Shown here in pieces: positions 1 to 6,212 of a stretch of 23,090 nt of DNA. The position numbers were made by a program, and so were the translations under genes. The notes under the pieces were generated by a model. It worked only from the letters and a program-made list of their open reading frames with translations. It did not search any database and was not told where the DNA came from. The first letter of the stretch is position 1. The number at the start of each line of letters is the position of its first letter. The stretch spans positions 19,851 to 42,940 of the forward strand of contig DDEX01000010.1 of NCBI GenBank assembly GCA_002336845.1, in the 5' to 3' direction. This stretch comes from Rhodobacteraceae bacterium UBA1943 (GTDB lineage: Bacteria > Pseudomonadota > Alphaproteobacteria > Rhodobacterales > Rhodobacteraceae).

Positions 1-718
1 AGATCAGGTCCACGATCAGCTTCACTTCGTGCAGGCATTCGAAATAGGCCATTTCCGGCTCATAACCGGCTTCGACCAGAGTTTCAAAACCCATGCGGAT
101 CAGTTCAACCAGACCGCCGCACAGAACGGCCTGCTCGCCGAACAGGTCGGTTTCGCATTCCTGACGGAAGTTGGTTTCGATGATGCCCGAACGGCCGCCG
201 CCGATGGCCGAGCAGTAGGACAGGCCCAGATCCATCGCCTTGCCCGAGGCGTCCTGATGCACGGCCACCAGGCAGGGCACGCCGCCGCCCTTGGTGTATT
301 CGCCGCGCACGGTGTGGCCGGGGCCCTTCGGCGCCATCATGATGACATCGACACCCTTTTTCGGCTCGATCAGGCCGAAATGCACGTTCAGACCGTGGGC
401 GAAGGCAATCGCAGCCCCTTCGCGCAGGTTGTCATGGACGTACTTCTTGTAGGTTTCAGCCTGCAATTCGTCGGGCATGGTGAACATGATCAGGTCAGCC
501 CACTTGGCCGCCTCGGCAATGCCCATGACCTTCAGGCCTTCGCCTTCGGCCTTCTTGGCCGAGGGGCTGCCCTCGCGCAGGGCGACGACAAGGTTCTTGG
601 CGCCCGAATCGCGCAGGTTCAGCGCATGGGCATGGCCTTGCGAACCATAGCCCAAAATGGCGACCTTCTTGTCCTTGATCAGGTTCACATCGCAATCGCG
701 ATCGTAATAGACGCGCAT
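1..718 (-). CDS. ilvC: Ketol-acid reductoisomerase, 5' part (gene runs off the left edge)
   Basis: Catalyses the NADPH-dependent isomerisation and reduction of acetolactate or acetohydroxybutyrate, the second common step of valine and isoleucine synthesis, in the cytoplasm. The visible 239 residues begin MRVYYDRDCD. They show the Rossmann motif GYGSQGHA at residues 23-30, the AFAHG segment with the catalytic His near residue 108, and the metal-site region ETDLFGEQ near residue 190. The usual short-form length is about 340 residues, so roughly 100 C-terminal residues lie outside the window. The ATG at 716-718 has a strong ribosome site (AAGGAGA) eight bases upstream. It is transcribed divergently from two Lrp/AsnC-type regulators, a context that suggests but does not prove that they respond to branched-chain amino acids. 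Identification is secure. Confidence 0.97.
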   Translation of the reverse strand, partial: MRVYYDRDCDVNLIKDKKVAILGYGSQGHAHALNLRDSGAKNLVVALREGSPSAKKAEGEGLKVMGIAEAAKWADLIMFTMPDELQAETYKKYVHDNLREGAAIAFAHGLNVHFGLIEPKKGVDVIMMAPKGPGHTVRGEYTKGGGVPCLVAVHQDASGKAMDLGLSYCSAIGGGRSGIIETNFRQECETDLFGEQAVLCGGLVELIRMGFETLVEAGYEPEMAYFECLHEVKLIVDLI

Positions 719-845
719 GGCGGTCTCCTTTTGCATATGATGGCGGCAGAATAGGGATTTCGCCGCGCCGTCCCGTGCATTGTTTGACGAATTTTCGAGA
801 ATATGAGATTGATCATTCGTAAAATAGCTATCATGCGAAATTTTC
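719..845. promoter_or_regulatory. Divergent ilvC / Lrp-type regulator control region
   Basis: This 127-base gap must hold the promoters of both ilvC (leftward) and the first Lrp/AsnC gene (rightward). The half nearest the regulator (about 780-845) is distinctly AT-rich, with related segments such as GAATTTTCGAGAAT and GCGAAATTTTC. That composition fits binding by an Lrp-family octamer, although I see no clean symmetric operator. A TATCAT hexamer at 829-834 could be a -10 element for the regulator. It would put the transcript start only a few bases before its ATG, in agreement with the lack of a ribosome site there. A matching -35 is not obvious. Confidence 0.4.
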
Positions 846-1304
846 ATGCAACCGGATGATACTGACCGCCGTATCCTGCGGCATTGGCTGGCCGAACCTG
901 ACCTGCCCCGCGCCGATCTGGCGGAACGGGCGGGCGTGACCACGGCAACCCTGTGGCGGCGGCTGGAGCGGTTGCGCGAGGGCGGTGTGATCCTGGCCGA
1001 GCGCGCAGTGATCGACTGGCGCAAGCTGGGGTACGAGGTTGAGGTGTCCTTGCGCTTTACACTGGACAAAACCTACCCGCGCGCCTTTGACGAGTTTCTG
1101 GATCAGGCGCGAGAGGTGCCCGAGGTGGTGGGGATCGAGACTTTTCTGGGTCGCGTCGATGTGCGGCTGAACGTGATCGCGCGCGACATGGCGCATTGGC
1201 AGGAAATCTACCGCGCCCGCATCCTGACGCTGCCGCATATCTCGGACATCGAGGCGCTGATGCTGGTTTCCACCATCAAGGAAACGGAGGCACTGCCGCT
1301 GTGA
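846..1304 (+). CDS. Lrp/AsnC family transcriptional regulator (first of a tandem pair)
   Basis: A 152-residue protein of the Lrp/AsnC (feast/famine) family. The N-terminal winged helix-turn-helix spans about residues 5-60, with the family pattern DTDRRILRHW, then LAERAGVTTATLWRRLERLREGGVI. The rest matches the RAM/AsnC ligand-binding domain, including the VPEVVGIETFLGRVDVRLNV segment. Such proteins form dimers to octamers, bind AT-rich DNA and often sense amino acids. The gene is divergent from ilvC and overlaps the next regulator by four bases, so the two are probably co-transcribed. No ribosome site precedes the ATG, so translation may start on a leaderless or nearly leaderless mRNA. Family assignment is firm; the ligand and targets are unknown, with ilvC the obvious candidate. 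Confidence 0.92.
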   Translation: MQPDDTDRRILRHWLAEPDLPRADLAERAGVTTATLWRRLERLREGGVILAERAVIDWRKLGYEVEVSLRFTLDKTYPRAFDEFLDQAREVPEVVGIETFLGRVDVRLNVIARDMAHWQEIYRARILTLPHISDIEALMLVSTIKETEALPL

Positions 1305-1780
1305 TCGACCTTGATGATACCGACCGCGCATTGCTGCGGGCTTTGGCGCTGGATGGCACCCTGTCGGCGGGCGAGTTGGGGCGCCGCTTCGGCCTCTCGC
1401 AACCCGCGACCTGGCGGCGGGTGCGGCGGCTGGAAGAAGCGGGCGTGTTCTCTGGTCGCCGCCCGGATGTGGACCGCGCGGCCCTTGGCTTTGGCGTAAC
1501 GGTGTTTCTGGGGGTGAAGCTGGCCACCAAGGGGCGGGTTTCGCTGGAAGATTTCGAACGCGCGGTGACGGCCATCCCAGAAGTGCAGGTGGTGCAGCAG
1601 GTGATCGGCCTGTTCGATTACCGCTTGCGTGTCGTCGCCCGCGATATCGCCGATTTCGAAAGGGTTCTACGGCGGCGGGTGATGACCCTGCCCGGCGTCG
1701 GCAATGTCGAGGCCAATGTGCTGTTGACCGAAGAGCGCAGGCCAGGCCCCCTTGGCCAAGGCTTGGCCCCGCGGCCCTGA
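1301..1780 (+). CDS. Lrp/AsnC family transcriptional regulator (second of a tandem pair)
   Basis: A 159-residue paralogue of the preceding regulator. It starts at a GTG (1301-1303) that overlaps the upstream stop in a GTGA junction; GGAGG at 1286-1290 is the ribosome site, ten bases upstream. The winged helix-turn-helix reads DDTDRALLRAL, then LGRRFGLSQPATWRRVRRLEEAGVFSG. The C-terminal AsnC domain contains VPEVQ-like and GLFDYRLRVVARDI segments, followed by a short arginine- and proline-rich tail. The overlap implies translational coupling with the first regulator and possible mixed oligomers. It converges on glmM, whose stop lies 40 bases beyond. A longer reading from an upstream ATG would overlap the first gene extensively, so I prefer the GTG. 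Confidence 0.88.
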   Translation: MIDLDDTDRALLRALALDGTLSAGELGRRFGLSQPATWRRVRRLEEAGVFSGRRPDVDRAALGFGVTVFLGVKLATKGRVSLEDFERAVTAIPEVQVVQQVIGLFDYRLRVVARDIADFERVLRRRVMTLPGVGNVEANVLLTEERRPGPLGQGLAPRP

Positions 1781-1819
1781 ATGTCCTGCCGCAAGGCAAA
1801 GACCGGCGCGTGGCCGGGG

Positions 1820-3163
1820 TCAGGCAGCCGCCTGCACCGCCGCCACGATTTCGTCAACCACCTGCGTCAAAAGCCCCTCATCCTCGCATTCGGCCATGAC
1901 ACGGATCAGCGGCTCGGTGCCCGACTTGCGGATCAGGATGCGCCCCTTGCCAGCAATACGCGCCTCGCTCGCGGCAATCGTGGCCTGAACGCTGGCGGCG
2001 TCCAGCGGTTTTGATCCGGCGGCAAAGCGTACATTCTTCAGCATCTGCGGCACGGTGTCGAACTGCCGCACCAGCGCGCTGGCCGCCTGCCCGCTGCGCG
2101 CCATTTCCGCCAGGAAATGCAGCCCCGCCAGCAGGCCGTCGCCGGTTGTGGCATAATCGGTCATCACGATATGGCCAGATTGCTCGCCGCCAAGATTCCA
2201 GCCGCCCTTGCGCATCGCCTCGACCACATAGCGGTCACCGACCGCGCTGCGTTCCAGCCGCAGGCCGCGCGCATCCAGAAACCGCTCCAGCCCCAGGTTC
2301 GACATGACCGAGGCGACCAACGTGCCCCCATTCAACCGCCCCTCGGCCCCCCAGCGCGCAGCAAACAGGGCCATGATCTGGTCGCCATCGGCCACCCGGC
2401 CGGTTTCATCCAGAATCATCACCCGGTCGGCATCGCCATCCAGCGTGATGCCGACATGGGCGCCATGCGCCACCACCGCCTCGGCAGCGGTTTCCGGGTG
2501 GGTGGAGCCGCAGCGGTCGTTGATATTGGTGCCGTTGGGCGAGACACCCACCGGAACCACCTCGGCCCCCAGCTCCCACAGCACCTGCGGCGCGGCCTTG
2601 TAGGCGGCGCCATTGGCACAGTCGATCACCACCTTCAGCCCGTCCAGCCGCAAGCCGCCGGGGAAAGTGGTCTTGATGAACTCCTGATAACGCCCCACCG
2701 CGTCGTCGATCCGCTTGGCCCGCCCGATCCCTTCAGCCGCCGCCAGCGGGATTTCCCCCTCCAGCATCGCCTCGATCTCCATCTCCGCCTCATCCGACAG
2801 CTTGAAGCCGTCAGGGCCGAAGAACTTGATGCCATTGTCCTGATGCGGGTTGTGGCTGGCCGAAATCATCACACCCAGATCGGCCCGCATGCTGCGGGTC
2901 AGAAACCCAACGGCCGGCGTTGGCACCGGGCCCAGCAGCAGCACATTCATTCCGGTCGAGGTCAGCCCTGCCGTCAGAGCGTTTTCCAGCATATAGCCCG
3001 ACAGCCGGGTATCCTTGCCGATCACAACCCGGTGGCTACCCTTGCCCCCCCGGTTGAAATGCCGCCCCGCCGCCGCCCCCAGCTTCAACGCGACCTCGGC
3101 GGTCATCGGATAGGTGTTGGCGTGGCCACGCACCCCGTCGGTTCCAAACAGCTTGCGGCTCAT
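1820..3163 (-). CDS. glmM: Phosphoglucosamine mutase
   Basis: Interconverts glucosamine-6-phosphate and glucosamine-1-phosphate on the way to UDP-GlcNAc for peptidoglycan and lipid A. The protein has 447 residues, close to the 445 of E. coli GlmM. The active-site phosphoserine loop SASHNP lies at residues 101-106 (Ser103), the metal loop DGDADR at 242-247, the sugar-binding GEQSGH at 326-331, and the phosphate-binding RKSGTEPLIRVM at 412-423. I chose the ATG at 3161-3163, preceding KLFGTDGVRG, because GGAAGGAGG lies just upstream and because its ATGA overlaps the folP stop by four bases. That overlap indicates translational coupling to folP, a common alphaproteobacterial arrangement. All catalytic motifs are intact. 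Confidence 0.98.
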   Translation of the reverse strand: MSRKLFGTDGVRGHANTYPMTAEVALKLGAAAGRHFNRGGKGSHRVVIGKDTRLSGYMLENALTAGLTSTGMNVLLLGPVPTPAVGFLTRSMRADLGVMISASHNPHQDNGIKFFGPDGFKLSDEAEMEIEAMLEGEIPLAAAEGIGRAKRIDDAVGRYQEFIKTTFPGGLRLDGLKVVIDCANGAAYKAAPQVLWELGAEVVPVGVSPNGTNINDRCGSTHPETAAEAVVAHGAHVGITLDGDADRVMILDETGRVADGDQIMALFAARWGAEGRLNGGTLVASVMSNLGLERFLDARGLRLERSAVGDRYVVEAMRKGGWNLGGEQSGHIVMTDYATTGDGLLAGLHFLAEMARSGQAASALVRQFDTVPQMLKNVRFAAGSKPLDAASVQATIAASEARIAGKGRILIRKSGTEPLIRVMAECEDEGLLTQVVDEIVAAVQAAA

Positions 3164-4173
3164 CGCGCGCCTCCTTCCGTCACGGCCCGCCACAGCGACA
3201 GCGCCTGCCGCGTCTCGGCCACATCATGCACCCGGATCATCTGCACCCCTTGCGCCACCCCGGCCAGCGCCACCGCCAGGCTGCCCGGCATCCGCCGCGC
3301 CGCCTCGGCCTCGGCGCCTATGGTGCCGATGAACCGCTTGCGGCTGGCGCCCAGCAGCACCGGCACGCCAAGCCCGTGAAACAGGCTCAAACGGTTCAGC
3401 AGCGCCAGATTATGCGCCAGCGTCTTGCCAAAGCCGATGCCAGGGTCCACCGCCAGCCGGGCCCGCGGAATGCCCGCCGCCTCGGCCTCTGCCAGCCGCG
3501 CGGCCAGCGCGTCATAGACATCCAGCAGCACATCGTCATACCAGGGATCGTCCTGCATCGTCTCTGGCGTCGCAACCGAATGCATCAGGATCACGGGCGC
3601 GCCCAGATCTGCCGCCACCCCGGCCATCGCCGGATCGAACTGCAAGGCCGTCACGTCATTCAAGATCGTCGCACCTGCGCCAAAGGCCGCCCGCGCGACC
3701 GCCGCCTTGCGGGTGTCGATGGAAATCGCCCCCTCCAGCCCGCCGGCGCGCAGCGCAGCAATCACCGGGGCGGTGCGGGCAATCTCCTCGTCCACGGCAA
3801 CCTCGGTCGCCCCCGGACGGGTGCTTTCGCCGCCGATGTCGATGATTTCCGCCCCCGCCGCCATCTGGCGCGCCTGCATCACCGCCGCCTCGGGCCGCAA
3901 GAACCGCCCGCCGTCCGAAAAACTGTCGGGCGTCACGTTCAGAATGCCCATGATCCGTGGCGCATCCATCGCCAGCCCGCCAAACTCCGGCCGCGCCGCA
4001 CTCAGAGGGGCAATCTGCTCCGCCGACAGATCCGACACCGCCACAATCCGCGGCGGCTGCCCGCGCTCCAGCACCTCGACCCGATCGAACCAGCACCAGC
4101 CCCCCGCCAGTGTCAGCGCACCATCAGGACGCGCCGCATCCGTCATCGCCATCGGTCGCAGATATAGGCTCAA
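3160..4173 (-). CDS. folP: Dihydropteroate synthase
   Basis: Condenses hydroxymethyl-dihydropterin pyrophosphate with p-aminobenzoate to give dihydropteroate; it is the sulfonamide target. A TIM-barrel protein of 337 residues with ILNVTPDSFSDGG (77-89), GGESTRPGA (114-122), SIDT (151-154), DPGIGFGK (243-250), SRKRFIG (277-283) and RVHDV (314-318). It is longer than E. coli FolP (about 282) because of a 70-residue N-terminal region (RPDGALTLAGGWCWFDRVEVL) that I recall in related Rhodobacteraceae. The start is uncertain. I use the TTG at 4171-4173 because the YLRP...RPDGAL region resembles homologues, but ATG codons at 4150-4152 and 4144-4146 are alternatives. A hairpin repeat ends just before this TTG. 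The gene is followed by overlapping glmM and preceded by the aldolase gene of the same pathway. Confidence 0.95.
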   Translation of the reverse strand: MSLYLRPMAMTDAARPDGALTLAGGWCWFDRVEVLERGQPPRIVAVSDLSAEQIAPLSAARPEFGGLAMDAPRIMGILNVTPDSFSDGGRFLRPEAAVMQARQMAAGAEIIDIGGESTRPGATEVAVDEEIARTAPVIAALRAGGLEGAISIDTRKAAVARAAFGAGATILNDVTALQFDPAMAGVAADLGAPVILMHSVATPETMQDDPWYDDVLLDVYDALAARLAEAEAAGIPRARLAVDPGIGFGKTLAHNLALLNRLSLFHGLGVPVLLGASRKRFIGTIGAEAEAARRMPGSLAVALAGVAQGVQMIRVHDVAETRQALSLWRAVTEGGAR

Positions 4174-4180
4174 CCCCTAC

Positions 4181-4234
4181 CCCATTTTCTGTCGATAAAT
4201 ATCCCACGGGGGTCCGGGGGTGTGAAACCCCCGG
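4181..4234 (-). repeat. Intergenic hairpin repeat, copy 1 (GGATATTT type)
   Basis: On the minus strand this consists of a perfect 8-bp stem (CCGGGGGT at 4227-4234 / ACCCCCGG at 4214-4221) with a five-base loop, followed by GGACCCCCGTGGGATATTTA and a tail ending AGAAAATGG. The same architecture occurs near 8873-8921. I recall this type of element as frequent between genes of Rhodobacteraceae. It lies between the folB-like gene and folP, and its tail ends about eight bases from the proposed folP TTG. It could therefore act as a weak terminator or translation modulator. It has no T-run after the stem. Confidence 0.6.
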
Positions 4235-4296
4235 CCGATCCGCCAGTTCCACGCATGGGATTATGCGCGCCCGGCCCCCCCGACAAGCGGAAAGGC

Positions 4297-5205
4297 TCAG
4301 GCCCGCTCCACCGGCACGCGGCTTCCTGCCGGCAATGCAACAGGGCCGTGAACGATCAGCCGCTCGGCGGCAAGCGTTTCCGCCAGCCACAGCGCCAGGG
4401 CCATCGCATCGCGGGCATGAGGGCCGTCAACCGCATCCAGCACCATCTTCGACGGCGCCCAGACCATCATCTGGCCCCGCTTCACCGCCCAGTCGATCTC
4501 GGTCCGCGTCTCCATCACCACACAGCGCGGATCGCGGGCGGCCAGAACCCAGGCGTTCTGCTCGATGGCCAGCATGTCCACCCGGCGCTGGGTGGGACGG
4601 TGGCCGGTTTCGGGGCGCGGCAGATCAGGCAGGCCCACTGTCAGGATCACCGGCAGCCCGCGCGCCTGCAACGCATCCAGCCGAGCGGCCAGATCGGGCG
4701 CGGCAATCGCCGCATTGTCGAGGAAAACCACCAGCGGATGCACGGCGCTTTCCGCCCCATCCTGCCCCACCACCCTCACCGCCGCCTCGGCGCGGCTGCG
4801 CACGATCTCGACGCCCAGCTTATAGGGACCGACATCCAGCTTTTCGATCCGCACGAACACCCGCATCGCCTGCGGCTCGGCCAGAATGCGCTCGGCCACG
4901 CGCTCGGCCAGCGTTTCCAGCAGGTTCAACCGCTCGGCCGCCAGTTCGTCGGCAATCGCTTCGGTGATCCGGTCATAAGACAGGATACGGTCCACGTCGT
5001 CATTCAGGGGCTGTGGCGCAGGCCGCACCTCGACCACCACATTGAACAGCAGGCGCTGGCGATGGCCGCGTTCTTTTTGAAAGGCGCCGATGTCAGCCTC
5101 GACCAGATGGTCGCGCAGCGAGATCCGGTCGCGCGGATCTGCCCCGGCAGAGGCCTGGCTGCGCTCCTCGGGATGGGCAAAAGCAAGACGAATGTCGCTG
5201 GTCAT
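4297..5205 (-). CDS. folB: Dihydroneopterin aldolase with a C-terminal amino-acid-kinase-like domain
   Basis: 302 residues. Residues about 27-138 match dihydroneopterin aldolase, which cleaves dihydroneopterin to hydroxymethyl-dihydropterin and glycolaldehyde: DRISLRDHLVEADIGAF, then LSYDRITEAI, then LLETLAERVAERIL, then RIEKLD with a probable catalytic Lys near 122. E. coli FolB is about 120 residues, so roughly 160 extra residues follow. These resemble the amino-acid-kinase fold of MfnE-type small-molecule kinases: VVFLDNAA near 159 for the phosphate loop, RRVDMLAIEQNAWVLAA at 207-223, WAPSKMVLDA at 249-258, then RDAMALALWLAETLAAERLIV. The glycine-rich phosphate motifs are missing, so kinase activity is unlikely. 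The start is ATG 5203-5205, with GGAGG upstream. It precedes folP on the same strand. The aldolase call is strong; the C-terminal call is inference. Confidence 0.88.
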   Translation of the reverse strand: MTSDIRLAFAHPEERSQASAGADPRDRISLRDHLVEADIGAFQKERGHRQRLLFNVVVEVRPAPQPLNDDVDRILSYDRITEAIADELAAERLNLLETLAERVAERILAEPQAMRVFVRIEKLDVGPYKLGVEIVRSRAEAAVRVVGQDGAESAVHPLVVFLDNAAIAAPDLAARLDALQARGLPVILTVGLPDLPRPETGHRPTQRRVDMLAIEQNAWVLAARDPRCVVMETRTEIDWAVKRGQMMVWAPSKMVLDAVDGPHARDAMALALWLAETLAAERLIVHGPVALPAGSRVPVERA

Positions 5206-5298
5206 GGGGCCCTCCGGGGCCGATAGGCCGCGCCACAGATGGGCCATGGATAGGCCCGATGCGCCCGCTTGCCTTGCCCGAAGGCGGCATCCTGATCA

Positions 5299-5319
5299 AG
5301 CCCCGCGACGAGCGGGGCT
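5299..5319 (-). terminator. Hairpin after the SleB-like gene, possible terminator
   Basis: A perfect 8-bp stem, AGCCCCGC (5299-5306) paired with GCGGGGCT (5312-5319), around a five-base loop. It starts 12 bases past the stop codon of the hydrolase gene. On the minus strand it is followed only by TTGATC, not a proper U-run, so termination would be weak or Rho-assisted. It separates the hydrolase from the folB-like gene. Confidence 0.45.
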
Positions 5320-5330
5320 AACGGCGGGCC

Positions 5331-6017
5331 TCAGCGCATCCGGTAAAAGACATGCGACCCGATCAGCGCCGTCTGAGGGAACCGCCGCGACCAGCCGGGC
5401 AGCACGCCTCGCGTATGGAAATGCGTGGCCCCCATGGTCAGCCCGCGCGGCGCACCGTCCAGCATCACCCGTGCGATACGGCCGGCAAGCTCGATGGGCA
5501 TCGGCTCGCGCATGGCATCGCTGATCCCGTCGCAGACGTAAGAGAAGGCGCAGCCGCCATTGCCCCGCTGGGTCACGACACCGCACACGCTTTTCGGAAA
5601 GGCCGGGGCATCGACCCGGTTCAGGATCACTTCGGCGACGGCGAACTGGCCCCGGATACTTTCACCGCGCGCCTCGAAATAGATCGCCTTGCGCAAGCAG
5701 TCCCATTCGGCGTCGCCCTGCGGTTCAGGCAGGCTCATCAGCCAATCGGCGGAATAGCCGATCAGCAAAGGCTCTTCCGGCTTGGCCTTGGTGTCAGCCT
5801 TGGGCCTTGCCACAAGCGGCCCTGTCGCCAAAGCGTTCAGCTTGGCTGCGGGCAAGGCCGCCACGGTCTGATGCTCGGCCCCCATCAGGGCGGCGAACTG
5901 AAGGCCGATCTCGATCTTTGGATCGTTGGATTGGCTCACCGTCACGTCGGCGAAGGCCGCCCCCGTCAGGCCATTCAGCGCCATCAGCGCGATGGCCCAG
6001 AGCGTGTGCAAGCGCAT
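5331..6017 (-). CDS. Exported SleB-type cell wall hydrolase
   Basis: 228 residues. A signal peptide (MRLHTLWAIALMALNGLTGAAFA, positive then hydrophobic, probable cleavage near residue 23) points to the periplasm. After a low-complexity Ala/Lys/Pro linker, residues about 107-228 match the SleB/CwlJ hydrolase family (Hydrolase_2). This region has CLRKAIYFEARGES with the conserved Glu115 of the YFEARGE motif, then QFAVAEVILNRV, GGCAFSYVCDG, and ATHFH further on. Such enzymes act as muramidases or amidases on peptidoglycan. I chose the ATG at 6015-6017 because it gives a clean signal peptide; an ATG nine codons upstream (6042-6044) is possible but spoils it. It lies downstream of the PPDK-like gene after a hairpin-rich gap. 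The precise bond cleaved is not known from sequence. Confidence 0.88.
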   Translation of the reverse strand: MRLHTLWAIALMALNGLTGAAFADVTVSQSNDPKIEIGLQFAALMGAEHQTVAALPAAKLNALATGPLVARPKADTKAKPEEPLLIGYSADWLMSLPEPQGDAEWDCLRKAIYFEARGESIRGQFAVAEVILNRVDAPAFPKSVCGVVTQRGNGGCAFSYVCDGISDAMREPMPIELAGRIARVMLDGAPRGLTMGATHFHTRGVLPGWSRRFPQTALIGSHVFYRMR

Positions 6018-6115
6018 GTCTCGTTGTCCCGGTTCCGTTTCCATTGGCCATGCGGCATGAACGCCCCGCGGCGGGGGCCGGGATTAAGGGCTGGTATGCG
6101 GGGCTGTCCACCGCT

Positions 6116-6212
6116 GCGGCCAAAATGCCACGATTTTGCCGCAGTCCTCGGCGGTTTTCCGCCGAAAATCTTGATGTATCACATTAGGAAACAGTTAGAA
6201 GATCAAGATTTT
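6116..6212. other. Cluster of stem-loops between the PPDK-like and hydrolase genes
   Basis: Three inverted repeats lie in this AT-enriched gap. The first is GCGGCCAAAAT (6116-6126) against ATTTTGCCGC (6133-6142), with one bulged base. The second is CGGCGG / CCGCCG around TTTT (about 6149-6164). The third is an 11-bp perfect pair, AAAATCTTGAT (6165-6175) / ATCAAGATTTT (6202-6212), whose right arm overlaps the PPDK-like stop codon. None has a canonical U-run directly after it on the minus strand. They could end the upstream transcript, shield its 3' end or structure the hydrolase leader. Confidence 0.45.

Noticed and set aside
1781..1819. Bidirectional terminator between the second Lrp gene and glmM.
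   Set aside because: Only a 4-bp stem (TGCC/GGCA) and an imperfect GACCGGC pairing are present, with no T-run on either strand.
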